Both the position numbers and the translations under genes were made by a program. DNA of 64,000 bases from Syntrophomonas sp. Its GTDB lineage: Bacteria; Bacillota; Syntrophomonadia; Syntrophomonadales; Syntrophomonadaceae. The notes below the pieces were generated by a model. The model worked only from the letters and a program-made list of their open reading frames with translations. It was not told where the DNA came from and made no database searches. This document shows positions 35,683-44,529 of this stretch, in pieces. Location: NCBI GenBank assembly GCA_016841245.1, contig JAENZN010000014.1, positions 30,846 through 94,845 of the forward strand, written 5' to 3'. Positions within the stretch are counted from its first letter, which is position 1; each line of letters begins with the position of its first letter.

Positions 35683-36495
35683 TTAGAAGTCTTCCAGTAT
35701 CTGTTTCATGGATATGATTCGAGTTGTAAGCAGTGTTTTTTCCTCGGAAGAATATCTGGATTTAAAATTTGCTATTTTTTGTGCCATTTTTAAAACTTCA
35801 CATTCTTCCTTTACGATAATGTATTTAATATCCTGAGCAGTAAATGTTAACTTAAAAGAATCCTGCAGCACCTTATTGTAATGGTGCCGGAAGCTCCGAT
35901 CATGATATTGTTCCTGGCTCATTATCGGGCTTAATCCGATATCGTTCAGCTTATCCAGGGGCGGTACATATCTCCATTCCCGTTCATTATAAAACCTGAC
36001 CCCGCTCTGAACCAGGGAACCATTTTTCCAGAATTCACCTTCATAAGGTTTTAAAAAAGTGAAAAAGGAATAAAGCATGGTCGCCACATTGCGGCTGGAC
36101 AGATCAGGTTCATCAGTTTTATAAAGCAATAATTTAGGGTTCAATGGATATAAATCACCGAAGCATTTTTTCAGCAGCAGGGTAGAATAGGAATTGGGGA
36201 CAGCGTACATAATGGGATTGATCCCGTTTTCCTGCCCCCATTCTTTGGTCAAACCCAGGCAGTAGTATCCATAAGTGGCGGTGTGATAATTAACCTGGGA
36301 AAGGGGCACATCACAAAAACAGACCATGGGGATGGCTGCATACTGGGGCAGATTGTCGGGTACTAGATAACTCTGGTCTTCCAGGCAGTAGTGCGGGGAG
36401 AAGTCGTTAAAAAAAATGCTTTCTAAATCTTCAAAAGTATCGGTGAAATGAAATAAGGTATTAGCACTGATAGACGGGCTGCTGCTTACTCCCAC
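35683..36495 (-). CDS. AbiGi-like putative abortive-infection protein
   Basis: A 270-residue protein resembling the AbiGi family. Supporting features are the N-terminal LFHFTDTFEDLESIF with the H-F-T motif, SPHYCLEDQ, IPMVCFCDVPLSQVNYH and YGYYCLGLTKEWGQENGINP. AbiGi proteins are described as antitoxins of the lactococcal AbiG phage-abortive system, with the AbiGii nucleotidyltransferase as partner. No partner gene lies next to it here. The start is GTG at 36495 after GGAGGG. A GGGGACGGTTC palindrome lies just upstream, consistent with an acquired gene. Confidence 0.65.
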   Translation of the reverse strand: MGVSSSPSISANTLFHFTDTFEDLESIFFNDFSPHYCLEDQSYLVPDNLPQYAAIPMVCFCDVPLSQVNYHTATYGYYCLGLTKEWGQENGINPIMYAVPNSYSTLLLKKCFGDLYPLNPKLLLYKTDEPDLSSRNVATMLYSFFTFLKPYEGEFWKNGSLVQSGVRFYNEREWRYVPPLDKLNDIGLSPIMSQEQYHDRSFRHHYNKVLQDSFKLTFTAQDIKYIIVKEECEVLKMAQKIANFKSRYSSEEKTLLTTRIISMKQILEDF

Positions 36496-36512
36496 TTTTA
36501 TCCCTCCGATAT

Positions 36513-36541
36513 GTGGACAAGGGGACGGTTCTCCCGTCCAC
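36513..36541. repeat. short palindrome with GGGGACGGTTC core
   Basis: GTGGAC-AA-GGG (36513-36523) pairs with CCC-GTCCAC (36533-36541). It belongs to the dispersed family seen at 2881, 10481 and 12417 and lies directly upstream of the AbiGi-like gene. Confidence 0.6.
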
Positions 36542-36627
36542 CTTCTGCTTAAAGTATATATTTAAATTTTTGCCCATAATAGATTATTAATTCATACAAC
36601 TTCATTGCCTGCTGCCAAAATCCTGGT

Positions 36628-37503
36628 TTATATTTCTATACCGAAAAATTGTTTTACCAGCACTCCAACCAGGAATGAAACTGCTGCCACTCCCAGGCTG
36701 ATTGCTGCCATTTCCAGGAATCGCTTTTTGAAATTCAGATCTTTGGCCACCGCTACATAATAGTTGAAGAAGAAAATTACCAGCAGTGCGGTTAATAAAG
36801 TGACTGCCAGGCTTATAAAAGGATTGCCAATCAACAAATACGGGAGAATCAATAATATAACTGTAACCACATAAGCGGCTCCCGTATACGAGGCTGCTTG
36901 TAAGGATTCCCGGCTGCTCTTATCCTGCTTGTTGGACAAATATTCAGCCGAGGCCATGGAAAAAGAGGCTGAAATTCCCATAATCAGCCCGGTCAGTGCG
37001 ATTAATTTGGTGTTTTGGAAAGCAAAGGTAAAACCGGCCAGTGCTCCGGTCAGCTCAACCAGGGCGTCATTTAACCCCAGTACGATGGAACCGATATACT
37101 GCAGGCGTTCTTCATTAATCATACCTATAAGCTGTTTTTCGTGTTCTTCCTCGTCTTTAATGACCTCATGCAGCTGGGGATAAGAATCGGCCAGAGCCTG
37201 GTAACTGCTTATAGCGGTCCCTTCACCTTTTTCCAGTAATTTAACCCCAAAGGTGATACCAAATATTATGCACACCATATAATAAAAATATACTTTCCAC
37301 CAATTAGGTTTAACTTCCATCCCGGTAGTTTCCTTGATACTATTATAGTGCTTCAACTCGTCTGAGCTGATAGATCTAAGTATTTCTGCATTTTGTGATG
37401 GTTCCAATTTATCTGCCAGCCTCTGGTAGATATGATGTGATGTAATTTCATCTTTTTGCTCTGTAATTAGTGCTTGTATAACTGATTTTTTCACATGCAT
37501 CAT
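36628..37503 (-). CDS. ferritin-like/VIT1-CCC1 family membrane protein (iron or manganese transporter)
   Basis: A 291-residue fusion of an N-terminal ferritin-like four-helix domain and a VIT1/CCC1 membrane domain, the MbfA/Er-VIT1 arrangement. Metal-binding carboxylates and His are visible in SSDELKHY and KDEEEHEKQL. The membrane part (about 138-291) has the family motif GLNDALVELTGALAGFTFAF and about five helices (GLIMGISASFSMASAEYLS, AYVVTVILLILPYLL). MbfA-type proteins export iron; VIT1 proteins move Fe2+ or Mn2+ across membranes. The start is one of ATG 37503, ATG 37500 or GTG 37494 behind AGGAAAGG; GTG has the best spacing. The metal theme matches the neighbouring His-rich genes. Confidence 0.87.
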   Translation of the reverse strand: MMHVKKSVIQALITEQKDEITSHHIYQRLADKLEPSQNAEILRSISSDELKHYNSIKETTGMEVKPNWWKVYFYYMVCIIFGITFGVKLLEKGEGTAISSYQALADSYPQLHEVIKDEEEHEKQLIGMINEERLQYIGSIVLGLNDALVELTGALAGFTFAFQNTKLIALTGLIMGISASFSMASAEYLSNKQDKSSRESLQAASYTGAAYVVTVILLILPYLLIGNPFISLAVTLLTALLVIFFFNYYVAVAKDLNFKKRFLEMAAISLGVAAVSFLVGVLVKQFFGIEI

Positions 37504-37989
37504 CCTTTCCTGTCAGTCTAAGGTGACATCTATTGATGAGTGTTTCCATTCATTTAACTATATTAACATCTTTTTGTATAAGCTTATACTTCATAATAAT
37601 GTACTGGGATGCCATTGAACAGCTCATGTTCGGTATTGAGACCAGGTAAAAATATAACCTGCCTGCGAAGCATGGAGCAACCCCCACCCTTCACCCTTCG
37701 GGTACTACCCCGAAACGGGACAACTGATGTGCATTCACTTCGTTACTGCACTATTAAGGTTGCTGATGTTCCCGTTGGTTACTATTAAGGTTGGGGGTAC
37801 AACTTATACTCCCTCTGGTCGTTTTCAATATGATGCTGCAAAGTCGACTAAGCGGGCGAGCGCCAGGCTGACAGGATACAAGAAAAATTATCATTGTATT
37901 CGCCTAATTATTCCTAAAATAACATTAACTAACAGTGACTCTGTTTCATAAGATATAGAGAATCCCAATAGAGAGGAGTGAGAAATACA
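37504..37989. other. intergenic region with hairpins and one arm of an inverted repeat
   Basis: No gene is supported. It holds a hairpin TTCGGGTA/TACCCCGAA near 37700, two short repeats of TACTATTAAGGTTG-like sequence (around 37750 and 37781), and the inverted-repeat arm at 37801-37872. GAGGAG at 37972 serves the next gene. Confidence 0.5.
37801..37872 (+). repeat. left arm of a long-range inverted repeat flanking the Maf segment
   Basis: This stretch recurs as its reverse complement at 41052-41134. About 50 bp are nearly identical, including ATACTCCCTCTGGTCG and TCAATATGATGCTGCAAAG, followed by GGGCGAGCGCC. Both arms keep an open frame encoding YTPSGRFQYDAAK. The segment between the arms holds the DUF6385 and maf genes. 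Confidence 0.7.
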
Positions 37990-38445
37990 ATGCCAAACTA
38001 TAGAGTCTTTCAGGATGTACCCGAAAATTTGCGGGTAAAACTATATGCTTCACAAAGTGGTACTGCTACAGCATTACAGATGGACAGCGGAGCTTTAGTA
38101 GTCACCCAGGATATTTCTACCATAGATTCCGGAACAACTGCCACTTTTGCCAGCGGTGCTAACTCCGGAACCACCATATGGCCAGTCTTGGATTATTCAA
38201 CCTGGACCTATGCGATCAATAAGGTTTCCGGCAGCGGTACTACCCAGGTCAAATTAGAAGTTAGTGCTACCGGAAGCGGAAATGATTGGTATGATGAAAA
38301 TGGTACCTTTGCTACAATTGCCAGCGGTGATTGGAAATATTTTGTGGCGGATACTTTCCTCAAATATGCCCGTATAGCAGTAACAGTATCAGGGGGGGTA
38401 GACGGTACCGTTAACTGGTATTTCCAGGGAAGGAAACAATCATAA
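37990..38445 (+). CDS. DUF6385-like protein, 151 aa
   Basis: A small, strand-rich protein of low charge. The features RVKLYASQSGTATALQMDSG, VVTQDISTID and a C-terminal NWYFQGRK resemble the DUF6385 family, which is found in Clostridia and has no known function. It has no signal peptide. ATG at 37990 lies 12 nt after GAGGAG; GTG 37978 is too close to it. It is transcribed toward the maf gene and ends with its own terminator. Confidence 0.65.
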   Translation: MPNYRVFQDVPENLRVKLYASQSGTATALQMDSGALVVTQDISTIDSGTTATFASGANSGTTIWPVLDYSTWTYAINKVSGSGTTQVKLEVSATGSGNDWYDENGTFATIASGDWKYFVADTFLKYARIAVTVSGGVDGTVNWYFQGRKQS

Positions 38446-38473
38446 TTTAAAGCAGATACTGGATGATTGAGTG

Positions 38474-38503
38474 ATGAGGCCATCCCTTCAGGGACAGCCT
38501 CAT
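38474..38503 (+). terminator. terminator between DUF6385 and maf genes
   Basis: ATGAGGC-CATCCC pairs with GGGACA-GCCTCAT around TTCA, then TACCTTTTCGG. It serves the plus-strand gene and, being palindromic, may also serve the convergent maf gene. Confidence 0.6.
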
Positions 38504-38528
38504 TACCTTTTCGGTAAAAAAACAGGAT

Positions 38529-40880
38529 TTATATGGTTCGTATTATTGTTCCCTGGATCGGAAAGCTTTCCAAAAGGAGCACCTGGGCAACTTCCCGCAA
38601 TACTCCTTCCCCTCCTTTAAATGTGGATAAATAATCAACCTGTTTTTTTGCCTCCTCCATGGCATCGTTTACGCAGAAACTTAAGCCGGAATATCTTATT
38701 AGATCAAGGTCTTTAATATCATCTATTATGCAGGCTATCTGGTCATAGGTTACTGCCAGCACTGAACAAATTTTCTCAATTTCTTGATATTTATCTTTGT
38801 CATTAATAAGCAGACATTCAATTCCTGATTGACTGAATACATTCTTTATAATTTTGTTGTATTTATTGGAAACGATCACGATTTTGATACCCTTCTGCTG
38901 CAGGCGTATCAGACTTGAGATATCACGGCTGTTTAATTTAATCTCTGCACTGCCTTTTTCGGAATAATATGATCCCCCATCAGTTAGAATACCATCACAG
39001 TTCATTAGAAGGATTTTTATTTTGCTGGCTTTGAATATGAAGTAATCACGAAGGAAGGCCTCAACCGCGGTATTCATTTCATGGAAAACAGGAGTTATCA
39101 TTTGAATATCATTTTCACAGCTGTAAATATATTCTTCAAATTCGGCTACCGTTCTTTTTGCTTTTTTACAGTTATCTTTTTCTAAATTAATATTTATTAT
39201 TGCTCGCTGTAGAATTTGATCTGCTATCTGGTTCATGGGCATTATAAAGGTTGCGAAAAATGCGTTTTGTTTTAGATGGGCATAAGCGTTTTCCAGAGCT
39301 GTGAATATGTGATCCATCTGCCTAAAGCCGAAGTTTTCAGCCTGTTTATTGATTTTGTTTAAAAAATTATTCATTGTTTCAATCAAATCATCCATTTTAT
39401 CCCGGGCCTGCTTCATGGTGAGGTATTGTTGTATCAAGTGATTTAAGTCATAATCGAAACCTTCCAGGCTGAGCCAGTTTTCATCAACTGTCCTGCCCTG
39501 CAGAATATCTTCGATAACTGCATCCAGTGTTTTAAAGGCAGTACCCTCTATCTTTGCTCCGCCCCGGGTAGTATTTATTATTTCACATTCTTTATACCTG
39601 CTGATATATATCTCCATCTGCATCCGCATTCGGTTAAAGCTTGGATTGCTAAATACTTTATTCCCATCTACGGCCTCAATCTCCAATGCATCCTCAAGCA
39701 GCTTCTGGTCAATAGCTGCTTTGCTGTAATTCAGCCCTTCCGCATGCTGTTTATTATCCTTATAAGCGAAATTTTGTCCCACCAGGACAATGGGATTAAA
39801 CCCCAGCTGCTTAAGAAGCTGTAACGCAATAACCGAGATAGATGGGGCATCATTAATAGTATCCAATTCTATTCCTGATTTTGATTTTAGATAGAAAGGA
39901 GAAATGTGGTCTGGTTTAGTCAGCATATGGAATTTGGGACCCGGGTATCTGGTTAATGTTTCAAAACCTATACTGCTGCCGAAGATAAGGGGAATATCGA
40001 CAAGGTTCTGTTCAACTAGTTTCTGGAAAACAACCTGGTTTTTAGGGGAGGGATCATAGCTGCAGGCGGCATGGGGGTGAATATTATAGTCTATCAATGT
40101 ATTGACAGCTGAACCAACCGAAAATACATAGGCCAGGCCATTTTCTTTAATATAACGAATATTTTCAATTTCTTCTTCCAGAGATGGACCTGATGCGATC
40201 AGTAATGCGGGCTGGTTTTTGAAAGCGTCTTTCTTTTCCAAAATAATGTTGGGGGTGGATAGCACTGTATTAAAATTCAGCATACTGTTAAGAGTCCATC
40301 GTTTTTCAAAGGCAGTGGTTACATTTACTGCACTCCTGCGTTCATTGACCGCAGATTCGAACTGGAAAAAAAAATCTACATACCGGTCTGAGAAAATATC
40401 CTTGTAGGAGGGGAAGTCTATTACCAATACCGAGTCTCGCATTTGATTAACATATTCATGGGAAAACACCCGTATATCATCGGGTTTTCCTTCCACAAAG
40501 ATATATTTTATTAAAGACAGGGGTATATCAGTCAAATCCACATAAGACAAAAATTGAAAAAATATTTCTGGAACCGGTTCATATATAGAAAAAGCTATGC
40601 CGGGGTATTTCTTTATGAATGCGTTCAGGTGATATCCCAGACCTATTCCATAAAAGAGGATATCGGAATATTCTTCTGGATTTTCCTGTTGTTCAATTAC
40701 ATTTTGGGCTTCGAGAAACGGATTGTGTTTATCATGGATATAGTTAGGTGGTATATCTAGGATAAGATTTGGAAAACCATCAATAGGGTCAAGTGTTTTA
40801 ACTAATTCCGGATCCAGATTATTTTCAATTTCTTTAAGCCTGCTCCATACCAGGGGAAAATGTGTTTTCAGCAGGTTCAT
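38529..40880 (-). CDS. Maf-type motility accessory/glycosyltransferase fused to a KdsC-like HAD domain
   Basis: A 783-residue protein. Residues about 1-480 match Maf/DUF115 (MptE-like) proteins, which add nonulosonic acids to flagellin: YGIGLGYHLNAFIKKYPG, LLIASGPSLEEEIENI, VFSVGSAVNTLID and LVGQNFAYKDNKQHAEGL. A helical linker follows. Residues 618-783 are a KdsC-like HAD domain (CDGILTDGG, IVIVSNK, INDKDKYQEIE, IIDDIKDLDLI, CVNDAMEEAKKQVDY, GGEGVLREV). The nucleophile Asp of the DxDG motif is Asn627 (codon AAC), so phosphatase activity is doubtful. ATG 40880 is chosen on homology; its ribosome site is weak. It is the last gene of the glycan island. Confidence 0.87.
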   Translation of the reverse strand: MNLLKTHFPLVWSRLKEIENNLDPELVKTLDPIDGFPNLILDIPPNYIHDKHNPFLEAQNVIEQQENPEEYSDILFYGIGLGYHLNAFIKKYPGIAFSIYEPVPEIFFQFLSYVDLTDIPLSLIKYIFVEGKPDDIRVFSHEYVNQMRDSVLVIDFPSYKDIFSDRYVDFFFQFESAVNERRSAVNVTTAFEKRWTLNSMLNFNTVLSTPNIILEKKDAFKNQPALLIASGPSLEEEIENIRYIKENGLAYVFSVGSAVNTLIDYNIHPHAACSYDPSPKNQVVFQKLVEQNLVDIPLIFGSSIGFETLTRYPGPKFHMLTKPDHISPFYLKSKSGIELDTINDAPSISVIALQLLKQLGFNPIVLVGQNFAYKDNKQHAEGLNYSKAAIDQKLLEDALEIEAVDGNKVFSNPSFNRMRMQMEIYISRYKECEIINTTRGGAKIEGTAFKTLDAVIEDILQGRTVDENWLSLEGFDYDLNHLIQQYLTMKQARDKMDDLIETMNNFLNKINKQAENFGFRQMDHIFTALENAYAHLKQNAFFATFIMPMNQIADQILQRAIININLEKDNCKKAKRTVAEFEEYIYSCENDIQMITPVFHEMNTAVEAFLRDYFIFKASKIKILLMNCDGILTDGGSYYSEKGSAEIKLNSRDISSLIRLQQKGIKIVIVSNKYNKIIKNVFSQSGIECLLINDKDKYQEIEKICSVLAVTYDQIACIIDDIKDLDLIRYSGLSFCVNDAMEEAKKQVDYLSTFKGGEGVLREVAQVLLLESFPIQGTIIRTI

Positions 40881-41051
40881 ATTTTTGTAAAGTATGATAA
40901 TCTCCTCCCTGCATCTGTATTGCAACACGATATTACAAAAACAAATAATAATATACATATTATGGCTGAAATATAATTTTGTGAGGATCGTTTGGGCCAT
41001 TGAGAGATCTGGATCGATCTGCTGTCAATATGGGGAAAATGCAGGCAGTCA

Positions 41052-41134
41052 GCAACTTCCGCGGCGCTCGCCCCCTTTTGCTCAGTCGGCTTTGCAGCAT
41101 CATATTGAAAACGACCAGAGGGAGTATAACACAA
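41052..41134 (-). repeat. right arm of the inverted repeat flanking the Maf segment
   Basis: Reverse complement of 37801-37872 with a few substitutions and two small insertions (GTGTT near the outer end, AAAAGG before GGGCGAGCGCC). It lies in the gap between the GT2 stop and the maf start. Confidence 0.7.
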
Positions 41135-41139
41135 GTTTT

Positions 41140-42042
41140 TCAGGGAGAACTATTCAGCAGACGGTTAAAATGCTCCGTTACAAAATTTCGGTTTAATATT
41201 TTTCCGTAATAAACTCCAAAGCAGTAATCAATGGCATCATCTATGATATCGGGGTTGGTCCTGGAGGACAGGAGTTCTTTTAAGGTGTTTTTTATCCTGG
41301 TGTAGCGGCTGGAAAAATCTTCAGCAAAAACTAATTTAGGATATATTATTGAAGGCCGTGAGGGTAAGGTGCTTAAATTCTTATTTGAAGTGTCCACACT
41401 TTTAATATAGTAATTGGCATCCAATTTTTTAACTTTTCCAAGAACAACCGGTATACATCCGCTTACAAGCTCAGAAAAATGGAGATTATCTGTACCTGTA
41501 CAGGATAGAGTTTTTTCATAAGCAGTTTTCAGTATTTTAGTACGATAAACACCATAGCTTATCGGCACATAATCCGAAAAAAAAGCAAACAGCCTTTCCA
41601 GCGGACAATCATTTTCGATGGAAAATGATTGATACCCCGGATATAGCAGGGGATTATCTTCTTTATCAACTAACCAAACATAATTACCATGTGCTGTGGA
41701 ATAATCAGGGTTGGTTTCCAAGAACCTCAAACAATCATAATACCCATCAGCCTGTAGGATATCATCATCAGCCAGAAAAGAGACAAATTCAGTTTCGGTA
41801 CGATTGATACCGTCCAGCCATCTTTCCAGGATAGGAATGTCAGGCCCATAATGGTGGTATTCAATGCCGACTTCCTGACAGGTATTTTGATTGACTGCTG
41901 AGTCCGTATCAGAGCCATCCAGGACCATAAATTTTTGGTTTTTCAAATCGAAGTTTACCGTCAAATAATAATGAAGCAATCTGAGAAGATGATAAGGCCT
42001 GTTATAAGTAGGTATGAGAATCGTGGAGATAGAATTTGACAA
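41140..42042 (-). CDS. GT2-type glycosyltransferase
   Basis: A 300-residue glycosyltransferase of the GT-A fold. The N-terminus STILIPTYNRPYHLLRLLHY and the metal-binding motif FVSFLADDDILQADGYYDCL are clear. The C-terminal half is distinct and probably holds the acceptor site. No membrane segments are present. It lies 16 nt after the aminotransferase gene in the glycan island and probably transfers a sugar to flagellin or a surface glycan. Donor and acceptor unknown. Confidence 0.87.
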   Translation of the reverse strand: MSNSISTILIPTYNRPYHLLRLLHYYLTVNFDLKNQKFMVLDGSDTDSAVNQNTCQEVGIEYHHYGPDIPILERWLDGINRTETEFVSFLADDDILQADGYYDCLRFLETNPDYSTAHGNYVWLVDKEDNPLLYPGYQSFSIENDCPLERLFAFFSDYVPISYGVYRTKILKTAYEKTLSCTGTDNLHFSELVSGCIPVVLGKVKKLDANYYIKSVDTSNKNLSTLPSRPSIIYPKLVFAEDFSSRYTRIKNTLKELLSSRTNPDIIDDAIDYCFGVYYGKILNRNFVTEHFNRLLNSSP

Positions 42043-42058
42043 TATTATTTCCTCCTGA

Positions 42059-43189
42059 CTAAAGGTTAAGAATAGATATTAAACTATCACAAACATAGCG
42101 GACTTTATCTCTGTCCATATTGAAACCGCTGGGAAGATTTATGCCATAGGGTGAAATTTTATAGCTTACTATATTTCGTTTCTGTGCCTGCCTGGCTTCC
42201 TCACTAAAGCAGTAAGCCGGCAGCATGCTTAAAGGATAGAAAAAGGGCCGGCCGGCAACCTGCTTCTCATTCATCTGTTCCAGCAGGTGAATTTTATCCA
42301 GACCAAGTTCTGCATCGATAATCGCAGTTACCATCCAGTAAGTGTTTCTGGTACAGGCAGACTCATAGTTAAGAGTTATTCCCGGATGTCCTTCCAATTC
42401 TCCCTTATACCATTGAAATATCATTCTCTTTTTTTCTGCTAATTCGTTAATTCTCTCTAATTGAGCTAATCCCAGGGCGGCCTGCATGCTGCTCATTTTA
42501 TACTTGTAAGCTATTTCTAAATTCCAGAACATTTTGCCTGCGGCCTGGCGTCCATGATCCCGGAGCAGCAGACAGCGGTTATAGAGTTCGGAATTATCGG
42601 TAAGCAGCATGCCCCCTTCGCCGGTGGTCATGGTCTTGGAACCATGAAAACTAAAAACCCCGGTATCCCCAAAGCTTCCGGCTTTTCTGCCTTTATATTC
42701 CGAACCGATTGCTTCCGCTGCATCTTCAATTATGGCCAGCTTGAAATTCCGGGCTATTTTTTCTATTTCATCCATGCAGGGCATATTACCATAAAGGTCT
42801 ACCGGGATAACGGCCCTGGTTTTGGGAGTAATACATTCTCGCAGTGACTCCGGGGAAATACACCAGGTCTTTTCATCAATATCAGCGAATACCGGTGTGG
42901 CCCCAACATAAGTGATGGGAGCGGCAGTTGCTATCCAGGTGATGTCGGGGACAATAACCTCATCGCCTGCTCCTATTCCCAGGGCCAGAAGTGATAGATG
43001 TATCGCCGATGTACAGGAGGGCAGAGAAACCGCATGCTTAACTCCCATATATTGCGTAAAGGCCGCTTCAAACCGCTGAATATATTCAGTACTGTTTTCG
43101 TACCAGCCGTTGGCAGCCGCATCCGCAACATAGTCTATCTCTTTTTGCGTAATCCATGGACCCGCAACGGGTATTTTTTCGCTGATCAA
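42059..43189 (-). CDS. DegT/DnrJ/EryC1-family sugar aminotransferase
   Basis: A 376-residue PLP enzyme. The N-terminus VAGPWITQKEIDYV is followed by the PLP pocket CTSAIHLSLLALGIGAGDEV, the AsxExxA segment IEDAAEAIGSEYKGRKAG and the Schiff-base lysine in SFHGSKTMTTGEGG. It transfers an amino group to a keto sugar, here perhaps the product of the CDP-glucose dehydratase, giving a CDP-amino-deoxy sugar (inference). TTG 43189 follows AAGGAGTG. It could also serve a nonulosonate precursor, as LegC and PseC do. Confidence 0.9.
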   Translation of the reverse strand: MISEKIPVAGPWITQKEIDYVADAAANGWYENSTEYIQRFEAAFTQYMGVKHAVSLPSCTSAIHLSLLALGIGAGDEVIVPDITWIATAAPITYVGATPVFADIDEKTWCISPESLRECITPKTRAVIPVDLYGNMPCMDEIEKIARNFKLAIIEDAAEAIGSEYKGRKAGSFGDTGVFSFHGSKTMTTGEGGMLLTDNSELYNRCLLLRDHGRQAAGKMFWNLEIAYKYKMSSMQAALGLAQLERINELAEKKRMIFQWYKGELEGHPGITLNYESACTRNTYWMVTAIIDAELGLDKIHLLEQMNEKQVAGRPFFYPLSMLPAYCFSEEARQAQKRNIVSYKISPYGINLPSGFNMDRDKVRYVCDSLISILNL

Positions 43190-43196
43190 AGTAATA

Positions 43197-43880
43197 TCAC
43201 TCCTTGATGCATTTCAAATAACCCTCCGGAGCAGTGGTAATAAGCAATTTTTCTTCAATTTCCTTATCTACAACAAAACGATCATTGCTCTTCAGGAATT
43301 CCTTTACTGCTGTTTTAGGGTTGTTATTCTTTCCCCAGGGCCGGTCCGGGAAAAAGTCGTCGGGCAGGTCTTCTATTACCGTATCGAAAACCAGCAGATA
43401 GCTGCCTTTGGTCACCAGAGGGGAATAGAGCTCCAATTCTCTTAAAACATGTTCATGAGTATGAAGAGAATCCAGAGCTACCAGAACTCGGCTTCTGCTC
43501 TCGGCGATATGTCGGACTTCTTTAATTATGTGTTGGTCAGTGGATGAACCTTCCAGCATACTTATTCTTTTATACATAAGATGGTTTTCTATTTCAATCC
43601 GATTGTGTTCACGAATGTCTATGTCGATGCCGAGAACTATTCCATCTCCGCCTATGAGTTCCAGCATGGAAGCATAAAATACCAGCGAACCGCCGTGGGC
43701 GATCCCGGTCTCGATTATTAAATCAGGTTTTACCCGCCAGATGATTTCCTGAACTGCCATCATATCCTGGGGATACTGTATTACAGGCCGCCCCAACCAG
43801 GTGAAAGAATAGGAATAACGGTGGCGGCAGGATTCGGTAAACCATCTGCGGCTGAGTTCTTTCAGGCAGTTATTTTCCAT
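43197..43880 (-). CDS. CmcI-like (cephalosporin hydroxylase/rhamnosyl O-methyltransferase) family protein
   Basis: A 227-residue SAM-dependent methyltransferase-fold protein. It has LIIETGIAHGGSLVFYASML (glycine-rich cofactor loop), GIDIDIREHNR, ISMLEGSSTDQHII and LVALDSLHTHEHVLREL with the His pair. C-terminal GVxxAV-type residues are replaced by NPKTAVKEFL. Family members methylate hydroxyl groups on sugars, so O-methylation of a glycan sugar is likely. It is two bases from the preceding gene and part of the island operon. Confidence 0.82.
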   Translation of the reverse strand: MENNCLKELSRRWFTESCRHRYSYSFTWLGRPVIQYPQDMMAVQEIIWRVKPDLIIETGIAHGGSLVFYASMLELIGGDGIVLGIDIDIREHNRIEIENHLMYKRISMLEGSSTDQHIIKEVRHIAESRSRVLVALDSLHTHEHVLRELELYSPLVTKGSYLLVFDTVIEDLPDDFFPDRPWGKNNNPKTAVKEFLKSNDRFVVDKEIEEKLLITTAPEGYLKCIKE

Positions 43881-43881
43881 T

Positions 43882-44529
43882 TCAAAAACTCCTTAATATC
43901 CGGGCAGGGTTTCCTGCCACAACTGTATAAGCCGGGATGTTTTTAGTTACTATCGCCCCGGCTCCGACCACTGCTCCTTCATGAATCTTTACCCGGGGCA
44001 GTATTATCGCTCCGGTACCGATGGTCGCATACCTGCCAACTTCAACGCATCCCGCCAGGACCGCGCCCGGGCAGATATGTACGCCGTCACCAATAATGCA
44101 TTCATGATCAACGACTGCACCGGTATTAACTATACAGGCCCGGCCGATTTGAGTCTGTACCCCTATTACTGATCGGGCCAGGATTTGGGACCCGCTGCCG
44201 ATGGTGACATCTTGGGCCAGAAAGGCTGTGTTATGCCGTGCCGTATAGGGGCTGAGCCCTTGCTGCTGCAGCCAGGTTTGTATAGCCATGCGGTCTTTAC
44301 CTTTGCTGCCTCCTATAGCTGCCAGAAAATATATTCTCTCATCTTGATGCAGGGAATGCCAGCTCATAAAATCACTCTCACCAAAAAATAGAGGTACTTC
44401 CGGGAAAGGCGACTCAAGCTGCTTGTTGTTATCAAAAAGAGCAACCAGCTCCATGCCGGACCCTGCTATACATTCATAGAGCACTCTGGCCTGCCCGGTC
44501 GCACCCCAGAACACTATTTTCTTATTCAT
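43882..44529 (-). CDS. NeuD/PglD-like sugar O- or N-acyltransferase
   Basis: A 215-residue protein with a small Rossmann-like N-terminal domain ([16 protein letters not shown]) and a C-terminal left-handed beta-helix of hexapeptide repeats ([52 protein letters not shown]). The active-site His of the family lies in [14 protein letters not shown]. It should acetylate or acylate an amino or hydroxyl group of a nucleotide sugar, plausibly the amine made by the neighbouring DegT enzyme. It overlaps the upstream epimerase gene by 8 nt. Confidence 0.88.
   Translation of the reverse strand: MNKKIVFWGATGQARVLYECIAGSGMELVALFDNNKQLESPFPEVPLFFGESDFMSWHSLHQDERIYFLAAIGGSKGKDRMAIQTWLQQQGLSPYTARHNTAFLAQDVTIGSGSQILARSVIGVQTQIGRACIVNTGAVVDHECIIGDGVHICPGAVLAGCVEVGRYATIGTGAIILPRVKIHEGAVVGAGAIVTKNIPAYTVVAGNPARILRSF

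Noticed and set aside
37727..37951. 74-residue plus-strand frame containing YTPSGRFQYDAAK
   Set aside because: Only the repeat arm is shared with another locus; no ribosome site and no domain. Treated as repeat rather than gene.
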